13,738 bases of DNA, from the NCBI GenBank assembly GCA_904502025.1, contig CAJGDJ010000045.1, forward strand, positions 1-13,738, given 5' to 3'. This stretch comes from an uncultured Muribaculaceae bacterium. GTDB lineage: Bacteria > Bacteroidota > Bacteroidia > Bacteroidales > Muribaculaceae. Every line of letters starts with the position of its first letter. The stretch's first letter is position 1. Below are positions 6,897 to 13,738 of the stretch, piece by piece. The notes beneath the pieces are model-generated. The model searched no databases and had not been told where the DNA came from. It saw nothing but the letters and a program-made list of their open reading frames with translations. The translations under genes and the position numbers were made by a program.

Positions 6897-7520
6897 ATGA
6901 GCGAGCAAGTGGTACAAAACAAAGAGCAACAGATACTTGAAGCTGCAGAGCGGGAATTTTTAAAAAAAGGTTATGATGGAGCAAGAACAACATCTATAGC
7001 CAAGGAGGCAGGTGTAACGCACGCAATGTTACATTACTATTTTCGCTCCAAGGAACAACTTTTTGAACGTTTTGTTGATAAAAAAATGGATGAGATTATT
7101 CCCCTAATGACACACTTATTTGGAAATGGTGACCATCCATTGGTAAAGCGTATTGAGGAGGCTATATCTGTTCATTTCGATTTTGTTATGTCAAACCCCG
7201 ACCTTCCACGATTTTTAATAAATGAGGTGTTGCCCTATAAAGAAAGATGTAATCTTTATTATTCAAAAGTGGAGAAATTTCTTTATCTCTTTAATAATCT
7301 TCAAAAAGAGGTCAATGAAGCATCGGCAAGGGGTGAGGTTGAGCAGTTTAATGTATTATTATTATTTCAATCGGTATTATCGCTCAATGTCTTTCCTTCT
7401 ATAATGGCAAATATGATAGAGAATTTATCGGTCAATAATGGGCTGTTGGTAAAGGATATTCTCGCACAACGCAAGGCAGAGAATATTGAACTTATTATGC
7501 GAAGAATAAAAAAGATATAG
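6897..7520 (+). CDS. TetR/AcrR-family transcriptional regulator of the export operon
   Basis: The 207-residue product has a TetR DNA-binding domain at residues 8-58 (QQILEAAEREFLKKGYDGARTT, then SIAKEAGVTHAMLHYYFRSKEQLF), with the typical YYF in the recognition helix. The rest, about 65-207, is helical and forms the ligand-binding and dimerisation part, which is variable in this family. As the first gene of the operon, 5 bp before the outer-membrane channel gene, and preceded by a palindrome over the transcription start, it most likely represses its own operon and is released by a ligand that the pump handles or that signals stress. The layout resembles Escherichia coli cecR (ybiH) in front of ybhGFSR. 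The inducer cannot be read from sequence. Confidence 0.93.
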   Translation: MSEQVVQNKEQQILEAAEREFLKKGYDGARTTSIAKEAGVTHAMLHYYFRSKEQLFERFVDKKMDEIIPLMTHLFGNGDHPLVKRIEEAISVHFDFVMSNPDLPRFLINEVLPYKERCNLYYSKVEKFLYLFNNLQKEVNEASARGEVEQFNVLLLFQSVLSLNVFPSIMANMIENLSVNNGLLVKDILAQRKAENIELIMRRIKKI

Positions 7521-7525
7521 AGATT

Positions 7526-8803
7526 ATGAAAAGAAATTTTCTGTTATCGTTAGTTGTGCTAACAACCATTATCGCTCGAACTCAGACGCTTGACGAGTGT
7601 TGCAGATTGGCACAAGAACATTACCCAGAGATTAGGCAATATGACCTAATAACGGAGACTGAACAGTATAATATCTCAAATGCTGCTCGTGCGTGGATTC
7701 CGCAGGTGGTAATCTCGGGACAGGCTACCTATCAGTCGGCGACACCTACTTATCCAGAGGCATTCAATGCGATGATTGCTGCCAACGGATTGGATATGTC
7801 GGGCATTCGCAAAGATCAATACAAGGTGGCGGTTGATGTATCGCAGAACATTTGGGATGGCGGTCAGTCAAAGGCTGATCGTGCGATTGCCGAGGCCGAA
7901 GCTTCAGAGCAGCGCAGCCGGGTAAATGTGTCGCTTTATAACTTGCAATCTCGTATCCAAAATCTCTACTTCGGCATTCTCTTGCTTGATGAGCGTGTTG
8001 CACAGACCGAGACACTCATAGAGGTTTTGAATGCTAATATGAATCGTATGCACACCTATTATAAAAATGGGGTGGCAATGCAATCAGATGTTGATGCGAT
8101 TGAAGCAGAGTTACTCACAGCTCGTCAGACGCTTGGTCAGGTGGAGGCTTCTCGAGCAAGTTATCGCAGAATGTTGGAGGTCTTTATAGGAAGGTCTCTC
8201 ACAGACGAAAAGCTGGAGTATCCAGCTATGACCGAGGTTACAAGTCGCATATCGGCACGCCCCGAACTTGCTATGTTTGAGGCTCAAAGCAATAGACTTT
8301 CAGCACAACGCAAGGCGATAACAGCATCAACAATGCCTCGATTCAGTGCTTTTGCACAGGGTTACTATGGATATCCAGGACTGGATATGTTCAAAAGTAT
8401 GGTATCGTCGGAGTGGACGCCTAATGCAATTGTTGGTGTTCGTATGTCGTGGAATATCGGAGCATTCTATACCAAGAAAAACAATCTAAATAAGTTAGAT
8501 GTCGCAGAGCGACAAATTGCCGTTCAGCGTGAAGTATTCTTATTTAACACCGAGATGCAGACAACACAAGATGATGGCGAGATTGTTCGCCTGCGTAGAG
8601 CATTGGAGAATGATAATCGCATTGTAGAGTTGCGTCGCTCGGTGCGTATAGTTGCAGAGTCGATGTTGGAGAATGGCGTAATTGATGCAACAGACCTATT
8701 GCGAAAAATTGCCGATGAAACAACAGCTACACTTAATCGAATCACACATGAGATAGAATTATTACAAACCACATATAGATTAAAAACAACATTAAATCAA
8801 TAA
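7526..8803 (+). CDS. TolC-like outer-membrane efflux protein
   Basis: The 425-residue product has a signal peptide (MKRNFLLSLVVLTTIIART, cleavage before Gln20) and two long helical-hairpin repeats of the outer-membrane efflux protein family. Each repeat has a beta segment followed by long heptad-rich helices: residues 21-230 with WIPQVVISGQATYQ and VDVSQNIWDGGQSKADRAIAEAEA, and 235-425 with TMPRFSAFAQGYYGYPG, VGVRMSWNIGAFYTKKNN and NGVIDATDLLRKIADE. The GVAMQSDVDAIEAELL and GVIDATDLLRK stretches are the conserved ends of the helices in each half. Three such proteins form the channel through the outer membrane. It is somewhat shorter than Escherichia coli TolC. It sits 5 bp after the TetR gene and 5 bp before the adaptor gene, so it is dedicated to this pump. 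Confidence 0.93.
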   Translation: MKRNFLLSLVVLTTIIARTQTLDECCRLAQEHYPEIRQYDLITETEQYNISNAARAWIPQVVISGQATYQSATPTYPEAFNAMIAANGLDMSGIRKDQYKVAVDVSQNIWDGGQSKADRAIAEAEASEQRSRVNVSLYNLQSRIQNLYFGILLLDERVAQTETLIEVLNANMNRMHTYYKNGVAMQSDVDAIEAELLTARQTLGQVEASRASYRRMLEVFIGRSLTDEKLEYPAMTEVTSRISARPELAMFEAQSNRLSAQRKAITASTMPRFSAFAQGYYGYPGLDMFKSMVSSEWTPNAIVGVRMSWNIGAFYTKKNNLNKLDVAERQIAVQREVFLFNTEMQTTQDDGEIVRLRRALENDNRIVELRRSVRIVAESMLENGVIDATDLLRKIADETTATLNRITHEIELLQTTYRLKTTLNQ

Positions 8804-8808
8804 AGTAT

Positions 8809-9693
8809 ATGAAAAGAGTGATATATATTGCGACAGCGATACTCATGGTATCGTGTAGCAATGAGGTAGATTACGATGCACAAGGCACATTTGAAGCAAC
8901 TGAAGTCGTTGTGTCGGCTGAAGCTTCGGGCCGAATCCTAAATTTTAATGTTGTAGAGGGAGAGCCTATTGAGGCAAATAGTGTAGTTGGTGTTATTGAT
9001 AGCCTACAACTGCATCTGCAACGAAAGCAATTAAAGGCACAACAATCAGCACTTTTGAGTAGTCGTCCCAACAAGGATAAGCAGGTAGCATCGTTACGCA
9101 GTCAGATAACAAAACAACAAACAGAGTTACAGCGTGTAGGAAATATGCTTAAAGATGGAGCTGCAACGCAAAAACAGTATGATGATATTGAAGCGCAAAT
9201 AGCAGTTCTCGAAGGTCAGTTATCGGCAACATTATCTACCCTCAATAATAATACATCAACTATCAATGAGAATGCCACAGCGCTTGAAGCGCAGATAGCT
9301 GCACTCAACGATCGTATTGCAAAGTGTTGTATAAGTTCGGCAGTGAGTGGAACGGTATTGGTAAAGTATGCCGAGGCTGGAGAGTTTACTACAGCAGGCC
9401 GACCATTGATGAGGGTTGCTAACCTTGAAAATATCTACCTTCGAGCCTACTTCACATCGGATCAATTGGCAAATGTGAAATTGGGCGACGAGGTTACGGT
9501 TACGGCCGACTTTGGTGGAGATGAGCGATATGACTACAATGGACGTGTGGCGTGGATTTCGGCCAAGAGTGAGTTTACGCCAAAAAGTATTCAGACTAAA
9601 GATTCGAGAGCAAATCTTGTCTATGCTGTAAAGATAGCGGTTAAGAATGATGGTCGCTTAAAAATAGGTCTTGCGGGAGAGGTGAAATTATAA
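8809..9693 (+). CDS. HlyD-family membrane fusion (periplasmic adaptor) lipoprotein
   Basis: The 294-residue product has a short lipoprotein signal ending LMVSC, with Cys16 as the probable lipid-modified residue. The N-terminal half of a lipoyl domain is at 28-64 (VVVSAEASGRILNFNVVEGEPI). A helical hairpin rich in Gln and Leu spans 65-172. The second lipoyl half lies at 173-205 (SSAVSGTVLVKYAEAGEFTTAGRPLM) and a beta-barrel domain at 206-290. At the hairpin tip, R109, M113/L114 and T120 resemble the R-L-S/T motif that docks TolC in related adaptors. The protein would bridge the inner-membrane ABC transporter and the outer-membrane channel. It resembles YbhG by size and context. The following ATPase gene starts 12 bp later. 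Confidence 0.92.
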   Translation: MKRVIYIATAILMVSCSNEVDYDAQGTFEATEVVVSAEASGRILNFNVVEGEPIEANSVVGVIDSLQLHLQRKQLKAQQSALLSSRPNKDKQVASLRSQITKQQTELQRVGNMLKDGAATQKQYDDIEAQIAVLEGQLSATLSTLNNNTSTINENATALEAQIAALNDRIAKCCISSAVSGTVLVKYAEAGEFTTAGRPLMRVANLENIYLRAYFTSDQLANVKLGDEVTVTADFGGDERYDYNGRVAWISAKSEFTPKSIQTKDSRANLVYAVKIAVKNDGRLKIGLAGEVKL

Positions 9694-9705
9694 ACCTACC
9701 ACATT

Positions 9706-10605
9706 ATGTCAGCCATAAAAGTTGAAAATATATCGAAGAGTTTCGGCAAGGTAAAGGCACTTGACCACATATCCTTTGAGGTTGAGCGAGGCGAGTTGTT
9801 TGGTCTTATAGGACCAGATGGAGCAGGCAAAACAACGCTTTTCAGACTATTGACAACGTTACTTAATCCCGATGAGGGACGAGCTGAAGTTGATGGCTTC
9901 GATATTGTCAAGGATTATCACGCCATTCGTGAGCGTGTGGGGTATATGCCAGGGCAATTCTCTCTATATCAAGACTTGACCGTCGAGGAGAATTTGAATT
10001 TTTTCGCAGCCCTGTTTGGAGTGAAAGTAGAGGATTCTTACGATCTCATTGCACCTATCTATCACCAAATTGAGCCATTCAAAAAACGTAGAGCGGGAAA
10101 ACTCTCGGGCGGTATGAAGCAAAAACTCGCTCTATCGTGTGCCTTGATACATCGCCCAAGCGTACTATTCTTGGATGAGCCAACAACAGGAGTTGATGCT
10201 GTGTCACGAAGTGAGTTTTGGGATATGCTTGAAGATATCAAACAGCGAGGCATTACCGTTCTTGTGTCAACTCCATACATGGATGAGGCTTCAAGATGTG
10301 ATAGAGTGGCTTTGTGTAATGAGGGTCGCATATTGGGTATAGATACACCAACAGATATTGTTGCTAAATATGATTCTTCGCTATATTCAGTGCGAGCAGA
10401 TAATATGTACCAACTACTACTTGCTACTCGCAAAGCTACTGGTGTTGCTGAGTGCTATCCTTTTGGGGAAACACACCATCTTATAGCCGATGCGAAGTTT
10501 GATATTGAGCAGTTCAAGGGAGAACTTGCCGATATTAAGGGCTTATACATAGAGCCTGCCGAGCCTACAATTGAGGATATGTTTATAAAACTGATGAAGC
10601 AATGA
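9706..10605 (+). CDS. ABC transporter ATP-binding protein 1 (YbhF N-half-like, degenerate H-loop)
   Basis: The 299-residue product is a nucleotide-binding domain with Walker A GPDGAGKTT at 36-44, Q-loop Gln84, a canonical signature LSGGMKQ at 133-139, Walker B VLFLDE at 153-158 with catalytic Glu158, and D-loop TGVDA. The H-loop position is Pro190 (STPYMDEA) instead of His, a missing catalytic switch residue. Walker A carries Asp38 where Asn is usual. About 85 residues follow the H-loop, forming a C-terminal extension. Its stop overlaps the start of the next ATPase gene (ATGA at 10602-10605), which suggests translational coupling. It corresponds to the N-terminal half of Escherichia coli YbhF, in which both ATPases are fused. 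It would power the two permeases behind it, at the cytoplasmic side of the inner membrane. Confidence 0.94.
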   Translation: MSAIKVENISKSFGKVKALDHISFEVERGELFGLIGPDGAGKTTLFRLLTTLLNPDEGRAEVDGFDIVKDYHAIRERVGYMPGQFSLYQDLTVEENLNFFAALFGVKVEDSYDLIAPIYHQIEPFKKRRAGKLSGGMKQKLALSCALIHRPSVLFLDEPTTGVDAVSRSEFWDMLEDIKQRGITVLVSTPYMDEASRCDRVALCNEGRILGIDTPTDIVAKYDSSLYSVRADNMYQLLLATRKATGVAECYPFGETHHLIADAKFDIEQFKGELADIKGLYIEPAEPTIEDMFIKLMKQ

Positions 10606-11342
10606 GCGACTATATAATATCTATCAGAGAACTAACAAAATGCTTTGGCGACTTCACTGCCGTAAATCGCATATCGTTTGATGTTAAGCGAGGTGAAATT
10701 TTTGGATTCCTTGGTGCTAATGGAGCAGGCAAAACTACGGCAATGCGTATGCTCTGTGGCTTGAGTTTTCCGACTTCGGGAAGTGGCACAGTGGCAGGAT
10801 TTGATGTGATGCGAGAGGGAGAGCAGATAAAACGCCATATTGGTTATATGAGTCAGCGTTTCTCGTTATACAACGACCTTACCGTGTGGGAGAATATAAG
10901 GCTCTTTGCGGGTATTTATGGATTATCAAAAGCAGAGACGGCTGTGCGTGCTACCGAAGCCCTCAAAAGGTTAAACTTCACATCAGAGCGTAATACTCTC
11001 GTGGGATCGTTGCCCCTGGGTTGGAAGCAGAAATTGTCGTTTGCGGTGGCGACTATTCATCGCCCCGAGGTGGTTTTTTTAGACGAGCCTACAGGAGGCG
11101 TTGACCCCATCACACGCCGTCAGTTCTGGGAGATGATTTACGAGGCAGCCAATAGTGGCACCACAATATTTGTTACCACACACTATATGGACGAGGCAGA
11201 GTATTGCACACGAGTATCTATTATGGTTGATGGCGAGGTGCGTGCACTCGATACTCCTGCACGACTTAAAGAACAATTTGCCGCAGAGTCGATGGATGAG
11301 GTTTTTCGCATCTTGGCTCGTGGTGCAAAGCGTGGAGGGTAG
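10602..11342 (+). CDS. ABC transporter ATP-binding protein 2 (YbhF C-half-like, degenerate signature)
   Basis: The 246-residue product is the partner nucleotide-binding domain. Walker A is GANGAGKTT at 38-46, Q-loop Gln85, Walker B VVFLDE with Glu162, and His194 is present in the H-loop (TTHYMDEA). The signature reads LPLGWKQ at 137-143 instead of LSGGxKQ, so Ser and one Gly are missing. It begins within the stop codon of the first ATPase gene and ends 3 bp before the first permease gene. The defects of the two ATPases fall in the same composite site (this signature with the other protein's H-loop), leaving the other site canonical. That pattern is known for several heterodimeric ABC transporters. 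The protein matches the C-terminal half of YbhF. Confidence 0.94.
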   Translation: MSDYIISIRELTKCFGDFTAVNRISFDVKRGEIFGFLGANGAGKTTAMRMLCGLSFPTSGSGTVAGFDVMREGEQIKRHIGYMSQRFSLYNDLTVWENIRLFAGIYGLSKAETAVRATEALKRLNFTSERNTLVGSLPLGWKQKLSFAVATIHRPEVVFLDEPTGGVDPITRRQFWEMIYEAANSGTTIFVTTHYMDEAEYCTRVSIMVDGEVRALDTPARLKEQFAAESMDEVFRILARGAKRGG

Positions 11343-11345
11343 GTT

Positions 11346-12440
11346 ATGAAACATAATTTTCTATCGTTTGTAAAGAAAGAGTCGTTGCATATCCTGCGTG
11401 ATGTGCGCACGATGATGATTGTACTACTTATCCCCGTGGTGCTGATGATCCTCTTTGGCTTTGCCATATCTACCGAGGTGAATAACCTCAATGTGGCAAT
11501 AGTGGCTCCTAACCGCACAGAGGGGGTAAGACAAGTTGTTGAAAGGCTCACAAACAACCCCTATTTTACGGTCGTTGACTACGATAGCAGTATTGATATA
11601 GATAAGGTGTTGCGCAGTGGTAAGGCTGATGCAGTTGTTGTCTTTGCCGAGGATTACGAACATGTGATAGCACAGCGAGCAGAGGGAATAGATACTCATC
11701 CCACAATACAATTTATCTTTGATGCCTCAAATACAAACATAGCACAAACGGGTGCGGCATATTTGCAAAATGTGGTATCGGCTGACCACTCACAACAAGA
11801 GTTGTTGAATCTGCACCTACTATATAATCCACAAATGAAGTCGGCATATAACTTTGTGCCTGGTATTATGGGGCTTATTTTTATCTTGATATGTGCGATG
11901 ATGACCTCTGTTTCAATTGTGCGAGAAAAGGAGATGGGAACGATGGAGACTCTACTCGTGTCGCCAGTGAGGCCTATCAAGATTATCTTTGCCAAGATGA
12001 TTCCCTACTTCGTGATTTCGTGTATAAACCTTGCAACTATACTGCTTATTGCCCATTACTTGCTCGATGTGCCGATGAGTGGAGGTTTAGGAGGGATTAT
12101 TACAATTTCGCTAATCTACCTAATTCTCGCCCTTGCATTGGGATTGCTTGTGTCAACGTTAGCCTCCTCGCAAGTCGTTGCTTTGCTCATATCTGCAATG
12201 GTAATGCTGCTACCGATGATGATGCTCTCGGGAATGGTATTTCCAATTGAAAATTTACCCACCGTATTGCATCCACTGCCTTATATTGTTCCAGCACGAT
12301 GGTATATAGAAGCCATACGCAAGATGATGATTATGGGATTGCCACTATCGGCAGTAATAAAAGAGGTGCTTATCCTTATATTTATGACCTTTGTGCTGAT
12401 GGGTGTATCACTCAAAAAGTTCAAAGATAAACTCGAATAG
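11346..12440 (+). CDS. ABC-2 type transporter permease 1 (YbhS-like)
   Basis: The 364-residue inner-membrane protein has the ABC2_membrane_3 layout. A cytoplasmic N-terminal helix (FLSFVKKESLHILRD) is followed by TM1 at about 23-43, then a large periplasmic domain at 44-168 and a cluster of TM segments at about 170-192, 219-240, 248-270, 275-300 and 338-354. The cytoplasmic loop VREKEMGTMETLLVSPVRP-like (about 192-210) is the conserved coupling motif that contacts the ATPases. The large periplasmic domain is where the adaptor protein probably binds. It would form a heterodimer with the second permease, which starts 3 bp after its stop. The substrate is unknown; YbhFSR in Escherichia coli has been linked to drug and cation export. 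Confidence 0.93.
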   Translation: MKHNFLSFVKKESLHILRDVRTMMIVLLIPVVLMILFGFAISTEVNNLNVAIVAPNRTEGVRQVVERLTNNPYFTVVDYDSSIDIDKVLRSGKADAVVVFAEDYEHVIAQRAEGIDTHPTIQFIFDASNTNIAQTGAAYLQNVVSADHSQQELLNLHLLYNPQMKSAYNFVPGIMGLIFILICAMMTSVSIVREKEMGTMETLLVSPVRPIKIIFAKMIPYFVISCINLATILLIAHYLLDVPMSGGLGGIITISLIYLILALALGLLVSTLASSQVVALLISAMVMLLPMMMLSGMVFPIENLPTVLHPLPYIVPARWYIEAIRKMMIMGLPLSAVIKEVLILIFMTFVLMGVSLKKFKDKLE

Positions 12441-12443
12441 ATT

Positions 12444-13547
12444 ATGCGACAATTGCTTATTTTGATACAAAAGGAGTTTACGCAGATTTTCCGCAACCCA
12501 TTTCTCCCGAAGCTCATTATTATCTTTCCGGTGATGGTTATGTTGGTTATGCCGTGGGTTACAACGATGGATGTTCGTAATGTAGGGGTTGCAATTATCG
12601 ATGAAGATTATTCCACACTATCACGTCGCATAAAAAGCGATGTTTGTGCAACCGAGTATTTTTCGGTTAATGAAGAGGCAACAACACTCTACAATGCACA
12701 GAAATTATTGGAGGATTGTGAAATAGATATAATCCTACAAATACCCAAGAATTTTGAGCGAGATATTACAACCATAGAGCCCAAGAAGTTGGATATATCG
12801 GCCAATGCAGTGAATGCTACAAAAGGGTCGCTCGGTAGTCAATATCTTGTGCAAACCATAGCCTCTACGCTATCAAAATATATGGGAGAGCAGGGTGTAA
12901 CTCAACAGTCGGACCTCGTTGTGGTGCAGAATAGGTATAATCCTACGCTTAACTATCGTCATCTGATGATTCCTGCACTGATGATTATGTTGCTAATATT
13001 GATATGTGGCTTCCTTTCGGCTATAAATATTGTATCAGAAAAGGAGAACGGAACAATAGAGCAGATAAATGTTACCCCTGTTGGTAGGTTTACTTTTATT
13101 CTTGCAAAGTTGATACCGTTTTGGCTGATTGGTATATTTGTGGTTACGGTGGCAATGGTTGTTGCGTGGATAGCATATGACCTGACACCACTTGGCTCGC
13201 TTGGAAATATCTATCTTGCCACTATTCTCTTTATCCTTGGATTCTCGGGATTTGGTGTTGCGGTGGCTAATCTCTCGGATAATATACAGCAGACGATGTT
13301 TGTGATGTTTTTCTTTATCATAATCTTTATGCTGTTGAGCGGATTGATTACCCCGATTAGTTCAATGCCCGAATGGGCACAGAGGTTCACAATCATATTG
13401 CCCCCACGCTACTATATAGACATTATGCGTGCTATATATTTGAAAGGAACTACATTTGTTGAGCTATGGCACAATTATGCCGCCCTCGGAGTCTTTGTTA
13501 TCTTCTTCAACACACTTGCAGCTATAACATACAAGAAACAAGCATAA
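12444..13547 (+). CDS. ABC-2 type transporter permease 2 (YbhR-like)
   Basis: The 367-residue product has the same layout as the previous permease: N-terminal helix (LLILIQKEFTQIFRNP), TM1 at about 23-41, a periplasmic domain at 42-172, and TM segments at about 173-198, 218-245, 255-275, 283-303 and 345-362. The coupling loop is SEKENGTIEQINVTPVGR at 198-215. The two permeases are paralogues of equal length and probably form the transmembrane heterodimer. This is the last gene of the operon, and no terminator lies in the first 90 bases after the stop. The next hairpin is at 13646. The gene ends intact despite the insertion sequence that seems to begin shortly after. Confidence 0.93.
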   Translation: MRQLLILIQKEFTQIFRNPFLPKLIIIFPVMVMLVMPWVTTMDVRNVGVAIIDEDYSTLSRRIKSDVCATEYFSVNEEATTLYNAQKLLEDCEIDIILQIPKNFERDITTIEPKKLDISANAVNATKGSLGSQYLVQTIASTLSKYMGEQGVTQQSDLVVVQNRYNPTLNYRHLMIPALMIMLLILICGFLSAINIVSEKENGTIEQINVTPVGRFTFILAKLIPFWLIGIFVVTVAMVVAWIAYDLTPLGSLGNIYLATILFILGFSGFGVAVANLSDNIQQTMFVMFFFIIIFMLLSGLITPISSMPEWAQRFTIILPPRYYIDIMRAIYLKGTTFVELWHNYAALGVFVIFFNTLAAITYKKQA

Positions 13548-13645
13548 AAACGAATAAAACTAGCGACATTGTGAAAAAATGAAAATTGAAAAACGAATTT
13601 TTTTATTGCTGTCCGATAAAACTTTTTTTGAGTGAATAAAAAATT
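13548..13645. other. Non-coding spacer after the export operon
   Basis: These 98 AT-rich bases contain runs of A and T but no ORF or convincing hairpin. The junction between the operon's native flank and the suspected insertion sequence probably lies here. Confidence 0.5.
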
Positions 13646-13680
13646 AGGACTGGTTCCATTTGCATGAATCAGTCCTTTTT
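13646..13680 (+). terminator. Hairpin terminator between the export operon and the transposase-like gene
   Basis: An 11-bp stem (AGGACTGGTTC at 13646-13656 with GAATCAGTCCT at 13666-13676, one G-U pair) and a 9-nt loop are followed by TTTTT ending at 13680. It will end transcripts from the export operon. Because it lies just upstream of the next gene's promoter, it may belong to the insertion sequence and block readthrough into the transposase. Confidence 0.8.
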
Positions 13681-13683
13681 GGT

Positions 13684-13691
13684 TACTTTTG
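13684..13691 (+). promoter_or_regulatory. Probable -7 promoter element of the transposase-like gene
   Basis: TACTTTTG matches TAnnTTTG exactly and lies 23 bp before the ATG at 13715. A TTTG at 13659-13662, 21 bp upstream within the terminator loop, could serve as the -33 element. Confidence 0.5.
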
Positions 13692-13714
13692 TTTTACCAC
13701 AAACAAGTTTAACC

Positions 13715-13738
13715 ATGGGTAAAAGTACACATTTTATC
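13715..13738 (+). CDS. Start of a gene, probably an IS4-family transposase (3' end outside window)
   Basis: Eight codons are visible, reading MGKSTHFI. The start follows a promoter-like element and a terminator. The N-terminus resembles that of Bacteroidales IS4-family transposases, which from memory often begin with M-G-K-S-T-x-F and continue with a GQP motif. Eight residues are too few for certainty. Confidence 0.45.

Larger units (their letters stand above)
13608..13738 (+). mobile_element. Probable left end of an IS4-family-like insertion sequence (truncated by window)
   Basis: Downstream of the permease gene there is no coding sequence until a start codon at 13715 whose product begins MGKSTHFI, like Bacteroidales IS4-family transposases as I remember them. 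The block from about 13608 (GCTGTCCGATAAAAC) with a hairpin, promoter and start codon would be the left end of the element. The exact terminal inverted repeat and target duplication cannot be seen because the right end is outside the window, so the boundary is a guess. Confidence 0.4.

Noticed and set aside
9706..11342. The two ATPase genes as one YbhF gene broken by a frameshift
   Set aside because: The first has a natural C-terminal extension and stop, the second has its own start, and the ATGA overlap is typical of coupled separate genes. All ATPase motifs are in place.
11183..11995. Minus-strand ORFs across the ATPase 2 and permease 1 genes
   Set aside because: They are antisense shadows in Cys- and Ser-rich low-meaning translations, while the plus strand encodes well-supported transporter proteins.
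1..13738. tRNA, rRNA, CRISPR arrays or riboswitches
   Set aside because: I saw no cloverleaf-like sequence, regularly spaced repeats or recognisable riboswitch in the intergenic regions, most of which are short.

Overview
The window looks like a Bacteroidales (phylum Bacteroidota) chromosome, probably from a gut or oral commensal. The evidence is AT-rich DNA, promoters of the Bacteroidota type (TTTG, about 19 bp, then TAnnTTTG), PorZ-like beta-propeller proteins with a YPNP C-terminal domain, FKBP genes in a run, and a final start codon whose first residues resemble Bacteroidales IS4-family transposases. I cannot name the species.

Region 1 (1-2974, + strand, very AT-rich): the 3' end of one PorZ-like gene is followed after 32 bp by a complete 804-codon paralogue, closed by a strong terminator. 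Both are probably exported propeller proteins with a type IX-like C-terminal domain.

Region 2 (3007-4140): an unrecognised 175-aa protein (+) converges on an Lrp/AsnC-type regulator (-). A perfect 13-bp hairpin between them terminates the regulator transcript.

Region 3 (4153-6698, - strand): three FKBP-type peptidyl-prolyl isomerases form a tight operon: first a cytoplasmic form, then one with a cleavable signal peptide, then a Cys-rich probable lipoprotein. The set covers three cell compartments and ends in two tandem terminators.

Region 4 (6813-13547, + strand): a seven-gene export operon with gaps of 12 bp or less. The order is TetR regulator, TolC-like outer-membrane factor, HlyD-like lipoprotein adaptor, two ABC ATPases overlapping by ATGA, and two ABC-2 permeases. 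It resembles Escherichia coli cecR-ybhGFSR, but the double ATPase YbhF is split into two genes and a dedicated outer-membrane channel is included. The two ATPases carry complementary defects (H-loop His replaced by Pro in one, signature LSGG replaced by LPLG in the other), which predicts one working and one degenerate ATP site. A 16-bp perfect palindrome plus an extra half-site at the predicted transcription start is the likely TetR operator.

Region 5 (13548-13738): non-coding DNA with a hairpin terminator, a promoter and the first eight codons of a probable IS4-family transposase, so an insertion sequence appears to begin just after the export operon.

The window is mostly recognisable families in an accessory-like arrangement. 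The most distinctive features are the split, asymmetric ATPase pair with its operator and the three-compartment FKBP operon.
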